A DNA stretch of 64,000 bases from Pseudomonadales bacterium (GCA_022822135.1 JAJECH010000025.1:124001-188000), one strand, 5' to 3'. Shown: positions 1-9,535, counted from the first letter of the stretch. Made by a program: numbers and translations. The notes: generated by a model not told the origin, from the letters alone.

Positions 1-88
1 GTTTCAAATTGGTGCAGAAAAAAGCTACCTCGCATCTTTTCATTTTGATTCTTAAAATAGCGCCTCTTCTCCGTAACCCTTTTCACGC

Positions 89-2047
89 ATGGCAAAGCAA
101 GCCCGGGCTAGTTCACTCCAAGATTCCCAGCAAGCAACAATCGAAACACGCGAAAATACAGATTCGGTTACTGACTCGATCGAGTTCTTAGCAAAAGCCC
201 GAGAGCAAGGCTACGTAACGTACGAGGAGATCACCGACTTTATAGACGTCGGTGATGATGACAGCGACATAAGTGTCGTATTCGAGGAATTCGTCGCCGA
301 TATCAAAGACGCCGGGATCAAAGTCTTCGAACAACCTCCGACAGAAGAGGATTTACTTCAGGGCAATGAAGCATCAGCGAGCGACGACGAGTTATTAGAG
401 GAAGAGCAACTAAACGCCGCATTAACGGCTATTGAGAAAAATCAGACGGGACGAACCACCGATCCACTTCGGATGTACATGCGAGAAATGGGCAAGGTTG
501 GTCTATTGACGCGTGAAAAGGAAATCGAAATTGCAAAACGGCTAGAAGCCGGTATCAGCGCAGAACTAGAGGCGGTTGCAGCGTTCCCTGGCGTCGTCGA
601 TTACGTCTTGGAAGTCTATGAAGACGTAACTAAGCGTAAAAAACTAGGGGAATTATTGGTTGGGTATCTCAACCCAATGGAGGTAGTAAAACCAGCCCAA
701 CAAATTGACGCGAACACGCCAAAGGACGAGACGAAAGACAACAAGCGAAAAGGACCTGATCCTGACATAGCGAAGAAACGATTCGATGAGTTGAAACGAG
801 CACACGCAAAGTGTCACAAGGTTCTTGCAAAACAACGTAATTGGCGTACGAAAGAAGCCGTGAAAGCGCTCGATGATATGGCGCAGATATTTAAGTACTT
901 CAAATTTACTTTAGTCCATCATGACCATGTTTGTCAGATAGCCGAAACATCTTGGCGTCATCTAAGGGAGCAAGAGCGCGCACTCGAAAAAATCGTGCGG
1001 CGCTGTCGCATGCCGATTGAGGAGTTCAAGGAGGAATTTCGTGGGAAAGAATCCTCCGCTAGTTGGTACAAGCGACACTCAACCGATAAACCATATAGCC
1101 GCAAACTTACCGAATATGAAATAGAGATACTCCGAGCACATAGATACATACGAGAGGAAGAACTAGATCAGCGTCACTCTCGAGCCATCCTCAAACGAAG
1201 AACTGGCATCACGCCCCCCGTACCGACCCATTCCCGCAACCCTGGTCTGAAGTACTCCACCATTCGCGGAATCCATGAGCGCGTGAGACACGGTGCCAAA
1301 GAAAAGAGCTTGGCCAAAAATGACATGGTTGAAGCGAATTTGCGGTTGGTGATGTCGATCGCCAAAAAGTACACCAATCGCGGCCTCCACTTCCTCGATT
1401 TGATTGAAGAAGGCAACCTCGGTCTCATGAAAGCCGTCGATAAATTCGAATATCGGCGTGGATACAAGTTCTCGACCTATGCGACGTGGTGGATCCGGCA
1501 GGCAATCACTCGAGCGATTGCGGATCATGCTCGAACGATTCGTGTGCCCGTACACATGATTGAGACGATCAATAAACTCAATCGCATCACGCGACAAATG
1601 ACACAAGAGCTCGGCCGGGAACCAACGCCAGAAGAACTGTCAGAGCGGATGGAAATCAACGAAGAGAAAGTTCGACGTGTCCAGGAAATCGGGCGCGAAC
1701 CACTATCAATGGAGAAACCCGTCGGTGAAGACGGCGACGCGACGGTAGGGGATTTCATTGAGGACGCAAGCGCTCAGTCCCCGGTGGACAATACCGCTCA
1801 CAAGAACCTATCCGATGCGATAAAAGAGACGCTAGACGACATGGACCCACGCGAAAGTCAGGTCCTTCGCATGCGATTCGGCATCGGCATGAACCAAGAC
1901 CACACGCTTGAAGAAGTCGGAAAGCAATTCGACGTGACACGCGAACGCATTCGCCAGATCGAGGCGAATGCCATGCGGCGCATTAGCAATTCGGATCGAA
2001 TTCGTTCTCTCCTGAAGGACTTCGGGTTCGATCTTCTCGCGAGTTAG
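89..2047 (+). CDS. rpoD: RNA polymerase primary sigma factor (sigma-70)
   Basis: 652 aa, close to the usual length of gammaproteobacterial RpoD. It directs core RNA polymerase to housekeeping promoters. Visible in order: an N-terminal region 1.1-like segment ([17 protein letters not shown]), region 1.2 ([19 protein letters not shown]), a long charged non-conserved region, then region 2 with the -10-recognition helix ([19 protein letters not shown]), region 3 ([17 protein letters not shown]) and region 4.2 with the -35 helix-turn-helix ([17 protein letters not shown]). The C-terminus LLKDFGFDL is typical. The ATG at 89 gives the expected N-terminus. It is followed directly by a strong terminator, so it ends its transcription unit. 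The upstream neighbour (often dnaG) is outside the window. Identification is secure. Confidence 0.98.
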   Translation: MAKQARASSLQDSQQATIETRENTDSVTDSIEFLAKAREQGYVTYEEITDFIDVGDDDSDISVVFEEFVADIKDAGIKVFEQPPTEEDLLQGNEASASDDELLEEEQLNAALTAIEKNQTGRTTDPLRMYMREMGKVGLLTREKEIEIAKRLEAGISAELEAVAAFPGVVDYVLEVYEDVTKRKKLGELLVGYLNPMEVVKPAQQIDANTPKDETKDNKRKGPDPDIAKKRFDELKRAHAKCHKVLAKQRNWRTKEAVKALDDMAQIFKYFKFTLVHHDHVCQIAETSWRHLREQERALEKIVRRCRMPIEEFKEEFRGKESSASWYKRHSTDKPYSRKLTEYEIEILRAHRYIREEELDQRHSRAILKRRTGITPPVPTHSRNPGLKYSTIRGIHERVRHGAKEKSLAKNDMVEANLRLVMSIAKKYTNRGLHFLDLIEEGNLGLMKAVDKFEYRRGYKFSTYATWWIRQAITRAIADHARTIRVPVHMIETINKLNRITRQMTQELGREPTPEELSERMEINEEKVRRVQEIGREPLSMEKPVGEDGDATVGDFIEDASAQSPVDNTAHKNLSDAIKETLDDMDPRESQVLRMRFGIGMNQDHTLEEVGKQFDVTRERIRQIEANAMRRISNSDRIRSLLKDFGFDLLAS

Positions 2048-2076
2048 CCTCTAAAAGCGCTAAAAAATCTAGTCAT

Positions 2077-2107
2077 AAAAACGGCGATGCTAAGCATCGC
2101 CGTTTTT
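2077..2107. terminator. Bidirectional rho-independent terminator
   Basis: Near-perfect inverted repeat: five A, ACGGCGATGC-type stem arms and five T. Because the A-run and T-run mirror each other, it works as an intrinsic terminator on both strands. It closes rpoD (plus strand) and begins 3 nt beyond the CCA end of the minus-strand tRNA gene, so it probably serves both convergent units. Confidence 0.93.
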
Positions 2108-2109
2108 AT

Positions 2110-2449
2110 TGGTGGGCCCACCAGGACTCGAACCTGGGACCAATGGATTCACGATCCGCTAAGCGGACATCCGAGTGTTTCCACTCCGCGTGGACTATCT
2201 CACCGCCCTAACTTAGGGCGCGGGACGCTCTATTGCCTGTCATTAAGAACTCTCGACCGCATCTTGCAGTCAGTTCTCAGGTAGTCTCTGCACCTTCCGA
2301 GAGTGCACTCTCGGCTTGGCTCAGGATTGCCATCGTCGACAGATGTTGACCTTAGGTTTCCCTGAATTCATCCCGTTCATCTGACGATTCACATCGCCAG
2401 CGCACCATTTTGATGAGTCCACTGCTCTAACCAACTGAGCTATAGGCCC
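2110..2449 (-). tRNA. ileX-like: tRNA-Ile(CAU), interrupted by a group I intron
   Basis: The two exons are 2413..2449 (37 nt, 5' half) and 2110..2149 (40 nt, ending in encoded CCA). Joined, they give a full cloverleaf: acceptor GGGCCUA/UGGGCCC, D-arm GCUC/GAGC, anticodon stem GUGGA/UCCAU, loop CU-CAU-AA and T-arm CCAGG-UUCGAGU-CCUGG. Splicing falls after the third anticodon base (U36). Anticodon CAU with this body and a UUGGUC-type variable region looks like the minor isoleucine tRNA, whose C34 is modified to lysidine by TilS; elongator tRNA-Met is the alternative. It lies 49 nt downstream of glyS on the same strand. A plain tRNA search may miss it because of the insertion. Confidence 0.9.
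2150..2412 (-). ncRNA. Self-splicing group I intron (tRNA type, IC3-like)
   Basis: 263 nt, no ORF. In RNA orientation it starts CAAAAUG and carries a GUG guide (2403-2405) able to pair with the anticodon CAU, giving the required U-G pair at the 5' splice site; it ends in G (2150). Visible core: P2 with a GNRA-type loop (2381-2400), P3 CGGGAUG/CGUCCCG (2369-2375 with 2221-2227), P4 UCAGG/CCUGA (2361-2365 with 2321-2325), conserved GGGAAACCUAAGG and GAGCCAAGCC strings, P6 (2297-2314), the AAGGUGCAGAGACUA string with P7 GACUA/UAGUC (2282-2286 with 2193-2197), P8 (2204-2220), P9 with a GAAA loop (2173-2186) and P9.1 (2155-2167). The closest known analogue is the Azoarcus tRNA-Ile(CAU) intron, which splits the same anticodon. 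Confidence 0.93.
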
Positions 2450-2498
2450 GTGGTCGGAAGTTTAAGAGATATCGGAGGACCGACTTTGAAACAGGCTA

Positions 2499-3875
2499 CT
2501 ACTGCGTAGAAACTGCGCCGCTCAAATTGGAAGCGAGGTAGCCTGGTAAGTCCGTAATCGCTAGTCGTATCTGCTCCATTGAGTCGCGGTCTCGGACCGT
2601 TACTGTATCGTTTTCCAAAGTTTCAAAATCTATCGTCAGGCAGAAAGGAGTTCCAACTTCGTCGTGCTTTCGATAGCTCTTTCCGATGTTGCCACTGTTC
2701 TCTAAAAAGATGCGACCTAAGCCAAGCTTCTGAAGCTCGCTACGCAGCGACTGCGCTTTCGTTACGATCTCTTGATGGTTTCGCTTAAGCGGAATCACAG
2801 CAGCCTTGATCGGTGCTAGATGCGCCGGTAGACGAAGAACGGTACGCTCTTTGCCTTCATCTAATTGCTCGATGGTATACGCCTCATTCAGAACAGCGAG
2901 CACACCGCGATCAACGCCCGCCGACGGCTCGATCACGTACGGAACTACCCATTGCTTAGTTTCTCGGTCTTGCATCGCAAGTTTCGCCGTGGAATCTACA
3001 TTCGGTTGTATGCTCGCGTGTATGTCGAGTTCGTCTTGTTGTTTGGTGTGCGAACCAAGGTCGAAATCGGTTCTGTTCGCGATTCCTTCAAGCTCCTCTA
3101 CACCGTGAGGAAAGCGGTACATGATGTCAACGGTCGCCTTCGAATAGTGGGCTAGTTCCTCACTCGGGACGTCATAGCATGAAAGGTGGTTCGAATTCAC
3201 CCCTTGTTCACGCCACCACGTAAGACGATTCTCGACCCACGTCTGATGCCAAGTTTCATCGGTGCCCGGCTGGACAAAAAACTCAAGCTCCATCTGTTCG
3301 AACTCACGCACCCGAAAAATGAAGTTTCGAGGCGTGATTTCATTTCGAAATGCCTTGCCGATCTGTGCAATGCCGAACGGCATCTGCCGAGACGTTGAAT
3401 CCACGACATTCTTGAAGTTAGTGAAAATCGCCTGTGCAGTTTCAGGTCGCAGATATGCGATATCCGCACCTTCCTCAACTGGACCAATCGACGTCTTGAA
3501 CATCAAATTGAAGGGACGTGGTTCTGTTAAAGACTGGGAACCGCAGTACGGACACTTACCGTCTACGATGTGATCCGCACGCGAACGCTTCTTACAATCA
3601 CGACAATCCACCAGCGGGTCCGTAAAAGTCTCTTCGTGTCCCGAATAGTGCAGCACCGAACGATGGGTGAGAATCGATGCGTCTAAGCCTTCGACGTCAT
3701 CGCGTTCATACACCATCGCGGACCACCACGCCGCTTTGAGGTTGTTCTTTAATTCAACACCAAGTGGACCGTAGTCGTATGCCCCCTGAAGGCCACCGTA
3801 GATTTCACTGGATTGGTAGAAGAAGCCTCGGCGCTTGCATAAAGCGACGAGCTCATCCATGTTTTTTGCGGTCAC
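2499..3875 (-). CDS. glyS: Glycyl-tRNA synthetase, single-chain (alpha2) type
   Basis: 458 aa class II synthetase that charges tRNA-Gly. The N-terminus ([20 protein letters not shown], then [14 protein letters not shown]) and the motif-2 region ([20 protein letters not shown]) are those of the homodimeric enzyme of archaea, eukaryotes and Gram-positives, and motif 3 is seen as [14 protein letters not shown] Cys pattern ([16 protein letters not shown]) suggests a zinc site in the insertion. Most gammaproteobacteria use the unrelated alpha2beta2 GlyQ/GlyS enzyme, so this form is uncommon here. It is divergent from rmuC and followed by the intron-split tRNA gene. The symbol follows common usage for the single-chain form. 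Confidence 0.95.
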   Translation of the reverse strand: MTAKNMDELVALCKRRGFFYQSSEIYGGLQGAYDYGPLGVELKNNLKAAWWSAMVYERDDVEGLDASILTHRSVLHYSGHEETFTDPLVDCRDCKKRSRADHIVDGKCPYCGSQSLTEPRPFNLMFKTSIGPVEEGADIAYLRPETAQAIFTNFKNVVDSTSRQMPFGIAQIGKAFRNEITPRNFIFRVREFEQMELEFFVQPGTDETWHQTWVENRLTWWREQGVNSNHLSCYDVPSEELAHYSKATVDIMYRFPHGVEELEGIANRTDFDLGSHTKQQDELDIHASIQPNVDSTAKLAMQDRETKQWVVPYVIEPSAGVDRGVLAVLNEAYTIEQLDEGKERTVLRLPAHLAPIKAAVIPLKRNHQEIVTKAQSLRSELQKLGLGRIFLENSGNIGKSYRKHDEVGTPFCLTIDFETLENDTVTVRDRDSMEQIRLAITDLPGYLASNLSGAVSTQ

Positions 3876-4036
3876 GAAAAGGCTCGAAGATCAGGGCGAA
3901 CACGGGATTAACCCGTGCAAGGCGGCGGAATTGTAGACACCTCTGTGAAGGGAACCAAACTCAAGAAAATTAGGTTTGAGTTGGTCGCCGCGAAGAAACA
4001 CCTTAAGATTCTGCGAGCTGTTAGAGAGGAAATCCG

Positions 4037-5110
4037 ATGGACCCACTATATATTGTGCTGATCTTAGGCGGCTTGTTAGCGGCTGGTCTCGTTGTCTACA
4101 CGATGACAACTCGTAACCAACTGGTCCGGACCTTACACGAAATGGATCAACGGCAAAAGTCAGAGGCTGAAACGCTTCGACAAGCATTGGATTCGGGTCT
4201 TAGCAAAGGTCGTGAAGAAGCTGCCGCTCGAAGTAAAGAAAACACCGAATTAATTGCAAATGTGCGCGAAAGGTTAGTCGCGATTTCTGAATTCAAGGAT
4301 AGTGTTAAGCAGAGCGTAAGCGATCTGAATGAGAGCGTGACGGGTGTGAAACGGATCTTCGACAATCCGAATAAGCGAGGTTTGTTTGGCGAAAGCCAAC
4401 TGAAGGATATCGTGACGACTGCCTTGCCGAATGAGCTATATGAGTTTCAACATCGGTACGACAAACTAGATGGCGGATACGTTACGTTTGACTGTTTTCT
4501 CAAACTTCCTGACCCGCCCGGTCCCATTGGGATTGATGCGAAATTCCCTAGTGAACTCTATCGAAATATCGCTGAAGCCACGACACCTGACGCTCAAAAC
4601 GAGGCTCGCAAACAGTTTGAGCGGGAAATAAAACGATTGTTAGGTGACATCGCGGATAAGTACATCATCCCTGAGGTCACTTCAGAATTCGCGTTGATGT
4701 TTGTCCCCTCTGAAGCGATTTTTGCCGAGATTTATTCGTCAAGCCCAAGCGTAACTGAGGTCTCACATAAGCGGCGCGTGTACATCGTATCTCCGTCGAC
4801 GCTGATGGCCGCCTTAAATACCATTCGATCCGTCGTAAATACCATGAATGTTCAACGAGCGGCCGAGCAGGTGCTCAAAGGTCTCGCCGAAGTAGCGAAA
4901 GACGCTGAAAGGCTTCAGAAACGTACCGAGGACTTTCAAAAACGACTATCGTCAGTCTTAAACAAAACGGATGAGGTTGTGACTTCCTCCCGCAAGATCA
5001 ATGAAAGAGTGCAGAAGATGCAGGGCGGAAACACTGAATCGCTTACTTCCGGGGAGGAGTCGACGACGCTACTTAGTAACGGTCAAGAGTTGCCTGACCG
5101 TCTAACGTAG
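4037..5110 (+). CDS. rmuC: DNA recombination protein RmuC
   Basis: 357 aa. An N-terminal membrane anchor (residues about 4-22, YIVLILGGLLAAGLVVYTM) is followed by a coiled-coil stretch and the RmuC domain: RGLFGESQLKDIV, then GYVTFDCFLKLPDPPGPIGIDAKFPSE written here in part as IGIDAKFPSELY, and SEFALMFVPSEAIFAEI. RmuC proteins carry a nuclease-like fold and limit recombination at inverted repeats; the biochemical activity is poorly defined. The start ATG is preceded by GAGAGGAAA at good spacing. A C-terminal coiled-coil and low-complexity tail follow the domain. It is divergent from glyS across 161 bp. Confidence 0.93.
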   Translation: MDPLYIVLILGGLLAAGLVVYTMTTRNQLVRTLHEMDQRQKSEAETLRQALDSGLSKGREEAAARSKENTELIANVRERLVAISEFKDSVKQSVSDLNESVTGVKRIFDNPNKRGLFGESQLKDIVTTALPNELYEFQHRYDKLDGGYVTFDCFLKLPDPPGPIGIDAKFPSELYRNIAEATTPDAQNEARKQFEREIKRLLGDIADKYIIPEVTSEFALMFVPSEAIFAEIYSSSPSVTEVSHKRRVYIVSPSTLMAALNTIRSVVNTMNVQRAAEQVLKGLAEVAKDAERLQKRTEDFQKRLSSVLNKTDEVVTSSRKINERVQKMQGGNTESLTSGEESTTLLSNGQELPDRLT

Positions 5111-5191
5111 AGTTTTGGAACATTCTGCGAGTAGATTGGTCAGAGTGGATAATCGACGCTCACACTCAATTTCCGGAGCCTAGTACCAACC

Positions 5192-5929
5192 ATGCGGACA
5201 TGGGTTCGTATTCTGCTATACAGTGCATGCGCATGTCTAGCCCTTGCTGTCGGGGGTGCTTCGTTATTTAAGTACGGAATAACCCCATTTGAACTAAGTA
5301 GCATGTTGGTGCTACTAGGATTCGGTCTAAGCGTTCTATTCGCGGTCCTTTCTATAGGAACACTGTTCGTTTCGGTTCTGCGCAAACAACCATATGGACT
5401 CTTTACCATGTTTGTCGCATTCCTGATCTGTTTTTGTCTAGCTGGTTACGCAGCGATCCTATACAACAATGCAAGTACCCACCCAGTCACTTACAACATA
5501 TCGACCGATTTAGTCAATCCGCCTGAGTTTTCTCAAGCGGTTATCGACATTCGCGGTGAGACGTCCAATCCGGTTGAATTAGATGATCGTAAAAAAGAAC
5601 TTCACAAAGGTGCGTATGACGATCTTAAACCCCTCGTCCTTAGTACATCTAAAGACGACGCATACTCAACCGCACTGGAGCTAGTACGGGAGCGCGGCTG
5701 GGAGATCATCACACAAAATGAAGAGGACGGTACGATTGAGGCAACTGCGACGACGTTCTGGTTTGGGTTTAAAGACGATGTCGTGATCAGAGTTCAAGGT
5801 GACGTCAACGCGGATTCTGCGACCGTCGATTTACACTCCGTTTCACGGATGGGTCAAACCGATCTAGGTAAGAATGCAGAACGAATCCGTGACTTCCTTA
5901 ACGATCTAAATAAAACTGTTGGAAACTAG
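5192..5929 (+). CDS. DUF1499 family membrane protein
   Basis: 245 aa. The N-terminal third has three hydrophobic segments (about residues 5-28, 33-60 and 70-92). The C-terminal part is a soluble domain matching the DUF1499 pattern: a Pro-rich start (VNPPEFSQAV), AYSTALELVRERGWEIITQ, TIEATATTFWFGFKDDVVIR and VDLHSVSRMGQTDLGKNAER. This domain is common in proteobacteria and plastids; its function is unknown. It may belong to the rmuC unit (81-bp gap). No enzyme motif is evident. Confidence 0.82.
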   Translation: MRTWVRILLYSACACLALAVGGASLFKYGITPFELSSMLVLLGFGLSVLFAVLSIGTLFVSVLRKQPYGLFTMFVAFLICFCLAGYAAILYNNASTHPVTYNISTDLVNPPEFSQAVIDIRGETSNPVELDDRKKELHKGAYDDLKPLVLSTSKDDAYSTALELVRERGWEIITQNEEDGTIEATATTFWFGFKDDVVIRVQGDVNADSATVDLHSVSRMGQTDLGKNAERIRDFLNDLNKTVGN

Positions 5930-5972
5930 AAAACCGGCTGTTAGCTAGCTATGTTTATTAGACTCGTAGGTG

Positions 5973-6458
5973 CTAGAACTTAAGTAGCTCGACTTCAAGA
6001 TTGCGCAGGTCGACCACGCCAATCGCGTTGTAGCCAACCATTTGTCCCGCACACTCGCCAGGATTGAATATCAAGCGTTCAGCGCTCCGTTCTTCTCTTC
6101 TTAAGTGCGTATGGCCGTGCAAAACCAATTCTGAGTCCGCAAAACCTACTTGTCCGAGCGTCGCCGGGTCGTGCACAACCAAGATTGACCGTCGATCCCA
6201 ACTTACCCTCAAAGGTGGTTCCTGAAATTCAAAGCCGTGGCGTGCGATTGACTCCATGAGTCCCTCCCTTTCAACGTCGTTGTTACCAAACACGCCATAG
6301 AGCGAGCAATTCAATGCACTAAACAGATCAAGTGTCGAACCCTTGGTAATGTCGCCCGTGTGGACTACACGATCAACCTTCGCATCGTTGAATAATTCAA
6401 CGATGCGTGCTACGTTTTTAAGGTTGTTGTGCGTATCGCAAACAACACCAATCTTCAT
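5973..6458 (-). CDS. YfcE/MJ0936-type metallophosphoesterase
   Basis: 161 aa from the chosen ATG at 6458. The longer ORF starts at 6509, but its extra 17 codons read through a clear terminator hairpin, so the shorter start (MKIGVVCDTHNN) is preferred. Calcineurin-like phosphoesterase motifs are all present: DTHNN (D-x-H), GDITKG, GNND and the C-terminal HGHTH. Members are small Mn-dependent phosphodiesterases acting on cyclic nucleotides or artificial diesters; the native substrate is not evident. It stands alone on the minus strand, convergent with the DUF1499 gene. Confidence 0.88.
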   Translation of the reverse strand: MKIGVVCDTHNNLKNVARIVELFNDAKVDRVVHTGDITKGSTLDLFSALNCSLYGVFGNNDVEREGLMESIARHGFEFQEPPLRVSWDRRSILVVHDPATLGQVGFADSELVLHGHTHLRREERSAERLIFNPGECAGQMVGYNAIGVVDLRNLEVELLKF

Positions 6459-6475
6459 GCACGTTCCAGAAAAAA

Positions 6476-6502
6476 CGCCGCTCATCCGAGGACGAGCGGC
6501 GC
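6476..6502 (-). terminator. Rho-independent terminator after the thiolase unit
   Basis: Read on the minus strand: an 8-bp GC-rich stem (CGCCGCTC/GAGCGGCG) with a 10-11-nt loop, followed at once by a run of T (plus-strand A-run at about 6470-6475). It ends the hydrolase/OB/thiolase unit and supports the internal start of the phosphoesterase downstream. Confidence 0.88.
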
Positions 6503-6581
6503 TATTCAAATCTCAGTCACTTAATCTCGAGACACACTAAAACCTACGCACGTCTCGATAACCTAAATGACCTGTTTCCGT

Positions 6582-7727
6582 CTAAGCAGCTTTCTCGAGA
6601 ATGTGTATCCCACAGGCGCTACCGAGACCAATCACGTGGGTCAAGCCGATTTTTGCATCTTCCACCTGTCGGCGACCTGCCTCGCCACGTAGGTGAGTGC
6701 TGACTTCGTAGATATTCGCTATTCCTGTTGCACCGAGAGGGTGTCCCTTCGAAAGTAGACCCCCGGAAACATTCACTGGAATCCGTCCACCTAGTTCAAC
6801 TTCGCCATCATCGATCAGTCGACCTGCACCGCCTTCTTCACAAAGTCCTAGATTCTCGTAGTGAAGAATCTCTGCGGTAGCGAAGCAATCATGCAATTCG
6901 ACCAGATCAAGGTCCTCCGGTCCGACGCCAGCCATTTCGTATGCCGCTTTCGACGCCATCTGTGTGCACGAATTAACGTCGGGCATCACAAGATCACGCT
7001 CTTGCCAAGGATCTGACGTTAGCACGGATGCACGTACTTTGACGGCTCGATCCATCAACCCGAGTTCTCGTACCTTCTGCTCGGAAGCAACGACGGCCGC
7101 AGCCGAGCCATCTACATTCACGGAACACATGAGTTTAGTGTTCGGATAGGAGATCATCTCAGCGTTCATGACCACCTCAAGTGGCGTCTCGATCTGGTAC
7201 ATCGCCTTCGCGTTCATAGTCGAATGATGGTGATTCTTCACCGAGACTTTCGCAAATTGCTCGAAGGTGGTTCCATGATTTCGGGTGTGTTCTAGCCCCG
7301 CTTCGGCGAACACCGAAGGCATCGTGCCAGATCCAAGCAGACCCTCTTTCGAGATACCCTTCGACCCGCCTCCGCCTCCAAGCAAGCCTCTGCCCATCTG
7401 CTCGACGCCGACTGCAAGCACAATGTCATAGACGTCCGCTTTAACTGACATCCAAGCCTCTCGGAATGCAGTCGCACCCGTCGCGCATGCGTTCGAGACA
7501 TTGACTACCGGGATACCTGTTTGCCCAATCTCTTGCAAGATACGTTGACCTACCATTCCGCTCGCTTGGTTGAGGTTTCCACAATACAATGCTTCCATGT
7601 CCTTGATGGACAAACCACAGTCGTCGAGCGCGAGCAACGCTGCTTCAGCGCCGAGTTGCGGTACTGATTTCTCGGGGAACCGACCAAATTTGATCATGTC
7701 CACGCCGACTATATATGCGTCTGCCAT
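6582..7727 (-). CDS. SCP2-type thiolase (acetyl-CoA acyltransferase family)
   Basis: 381 aa. Thiolase fold with the nucleophile Cys81 in NVSNACATGA, the HDCFA motif, and the C-terminal GGLLSKGHPLGATG and GLGSACG motifs. The sequence resembles the SCP-x/lipid-transfer thiolases that cleave or condense branched or sterol-type acyl-CoAs more than the FadA type. It sits 13 bp downstream of a DUF35 OB-fold gene; such pairs form a complex in which the OB protein binds the acyl-CoA. Lipid or steroid side-chain catabolism is a reasonable guess, but the substrate cannot be read from the sequence. Confidence 0.9.
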   Translation of the reverse strand: MADAYIVGVDMIKFGRFPEKSVPQLGAEAALLALDDCGLSIKDMEALYCGNLNQASGMVGQRILQEIGQTGIPVVNVSNACATGATAFREAWMSVKADVYDIVLAVGVEQMGRGLLGGGGGSKGISKEGLLGSGTMPSVFAEAGLEHTRNHGTTFEQFAKVSVKNHHHSTMNAKAMYQIETPLEVVMNAEMISYPNTKLMCSVNVDGSAAAVVASEQKVRELGLMDRAVKVRASVLTSDPWQERDLVMPDVNSCTQMASKAAYEMAGVGPEDLDLVELHDCFATAEILHYENLGLCEEGGAGRLIDDGEVELGGRIPVNVSGGLLSKGHPLGATGIANIYEVSTHLRGEAGRRQVEDAKIGLTHVIGLGSACGIHILEKAA

Positions 7728-7740
7728 TACTCTCTCCTAG

Positions 7741-8154
7741 CTAAGCAGGTTTGAAAAAATACGAAAGGTAGCTGTTTCCGTCTGCGTCCTTCCGACCGAG
7801 CGCGTCATCGAATACGACCTCAACCGGCATGCCGAAACTGATCTTCTCCGGGTCTGCTTCGATACCGATTAGGTTTCCCTTGATCGTTCCGCCTCCATCC
7901 AGATCGACGATCGCCGAGATGTAAGGCACGTCGATACCAGGGAACGAACGATGAACGATCGAGTACGAATAGAGAGATCCGCGGTTAGACAGTTGGATAG
8001 TCGACATCGAATCACGCGCACCACACTTTGAACAGTGTTGACGCTCGCCGAGATAGACAGAACCACATTCGTCACATCGATGTCCTTCAAGGTAGGGCTC
8101 GCCCTCCTCGGGTATCTTGAGGTAACTAACAACTGGCAATGGTCCGTCCGACAT
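7741..8154 (-). CDS. DUF35 OB-fold acyl-CoA-associated protein with zinc ribbon
   Basis: 137 aa. A rubredoxin-like zinc ribbon (Cys27, Cys30, Cys41, Cys44; CDECG and CSKCG) is followed by an OB-fold with GSLYSYSIVHRSFPG and PYISAIVDLDGGG. This is the standard partner of SCP2-type thiolases and is thought to hold the CoA moiety. Its place directly upstream of the thiolase gene supports a functional complex. Confidence 0.88.
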   Translation of the reverse strand: MSDGPLPVVSYLKIPEEGEPYLEGHRCDECGSVYLGERQHCSKCGARDSMSTIQLSNRGSLYSYSIVHRSFPGIDVPYISAIVDLDGGGTIKGNLIGIEADPEKISFGMPVEVVFDDALGRKDADGNSYLSYFFKPA

Positions 8155-8186
8155 CCTTCCCTCTATGCAATCGGCTACTTCTGATT

Positions 8187-9413
8187 TTAAGGGATACGGC
8201 TTGATGCTCTATCACGAGACGTATCAATATGTTTCCGCCCAGGCTGCTCTTGAGGCTGTACTAGTGACTGATAAACGGTTGACGAGATGGTTCCAACGGG
8301 TTCGTTCGGCGCACCTATGAGTTGCGTAAAAAACACGACTGCGAGCTCGTAATTGGGATCGACCCAAAATGACGTACCGGCAGCGCCACCCCAGTAAAAG
8401 GTATCAATGGTTTGGTTCGGATCGAACGGATCCGGGCGCTCACGAATGCCGAAGCCAAGACCGTAGCGAAACTGATTCGTCTCAGTCGCCAGCTGGTTTG
8501 TCATCATTTCCAGCATCGTGGATCTTTTCAATGGTGCGTTAATTTGGTCGGTCAAGCTATCTAAGATGGATTGAGCGAACTTCCCGAAGTCGTGAATCGA
8601 CATCACCAATCCGCCACCACCGGACAGGAACGTTACGTCGCGAAACTCTGGGTCGACTCGCGGCGTGTCCTGAATTGGAAACTCTCCTTCTCGATAGGGA
8701 TACTGATTCGTTCCAAAACGATTCAATTCGCTATCAGGGACATCAAAATAGGCGTCCTCGATTCCCAATGGACGCCAGAGTTCTTGAGTTAGAAAGCGGT
8801 CGAATCGCATCCCGGAAGAACGTGACACAACCTCGCTGACCACATCGGAAGCAAAACCGTAGTGAAATCGCTCACCAGGTTGAAACAACAGAGGCAACTT
8901 CCCGAGCGCAACCACGAGATCATGCGTAGTCGGTACAAGATAGTCCCAGTCGTCGATCAATCCTGCTTCTCGATAAAGGCGATCTACTTCAGTGTCGCCG
9001 TAATATCCGTACGTGAGACCCGCACTGTGCGATAACAGATGTCGTAATGTCATCGGCGAGGCTTGAACGTGATCACCGTCAACCAATACCTTTAAGTCAC
9101 TAAATTCAGGCAACACGTTCGAGATGTCGTCGTCGAGTGACAGCTTGCCGCTCTCTACTAACTTCATGGCCGCTACAGCAGCGACTGGTTTCGTCATCGA
9201 GTAGATACGGTAAAGCGAATCACGCTGCACTGGAGTACCTAGCTCGAGATCCAGCGTTCCAACGTGGTGCTCGAACACATTCTCACCGCGAAACAGCACC
9301 AGTAATGCCGAGTTCGGTAACGTGTTGGAATCTATCCAGCCTTGCATAACAGGTTTAAGCGATTCAAGAATGCTCAAATCCATGCGCGCCTCGTTCTCGG
9401 CAAAACAAGGCAT
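8187..9413 (-). CDS. Beta-lactamase-fold serine hydrolase, probably exported
   Basis: 408 aa from the ATG at 9413. Class C beta-lactamase/esterase fold: the nucleophile is in SMTK (Ser72-Lys75), HLLSHSAGLTYG follows, the Tyr motif is YGF (Tyr185) where YxN is usual, and WGGAAGTSFW occupies the KTG position. Members include esterases and D-amino peptidases; true beta-lactamase activity is unlikely. The in-frame sequence upstream of 9413 encodes a good signal peptide (ANLVWSFVVLISMPCFA) without any ATG, GTG or TTG before a stop at 9540-9542. The ATG at 9413 would leave only its tail. An ATT at 9536 overlaps the stop of the preceding reductase gene and could be the real start, so the 5' end is uncertain. 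Confidence 0.85.
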   Translation of the reverse strand: MPCFAENEARMDLSILESLKPVMQGWIDSNTLPNSALLVLFRGENVFEHHVGTLDLELGTPVQRDSLYRIYSMTKPVAAVAAMKLVESGKLSLDDDISNVLPEFSDLKVLVDGDHVQASPMTLRHLLSHSAGLTYGYYGDTEVDRLYREAGLIDDWDYLVPTTHDLVVALGKLPLLFQPGERFHYGFASDVVSEVVSRSSGMRFDRFLTQELWRPLGIEDAYFDVPDSELNRFGTNQYPYREGEFPIQDTPRVDPEFRDVTFLSGGGGLVMSIHDFGKFAQSILDSLTDQINAPLKRSTMLEMMTNQLATETNQFRYGLGFGIRERPDPFDPNQTIDTFYWGGAAGTSFWVDPNYELAVVFFTQLIGAPNEPVGTISSTVYQSLVQPQEQPGRKHIDTSRDRASSRIP

Positions 9414-9535
9414 GCTAATCAGAACGACGAACGACCATACCAGATTTGCAACCCGTCGCCGAAGGCCGCCAATTTCGGGTCGCGTACGAACGGCGGTTAA
9501 GGCACGATCGCTAGCTGGTTTCTGAGACTCGAAAA

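Noticed and set aside
2087-2284. Plus-strand ORF of 65 codons
   Set aside because: It lies across the antisense of the tRNA and its intron; the RNA structure explains the sequence.
6459-6509. Longer start of the phosphoesterase
   Set aside because: The extra codons read through a clear terminator hairpin, and the protein's natural start MKIGVVCDTH is internal.
8187-9413. Considered as an antibiotic beta-lactamase
   Set aside because: It has the S-x-x-K motif, but the YxN and KTG motifs are altered as in esterase-like relatives.
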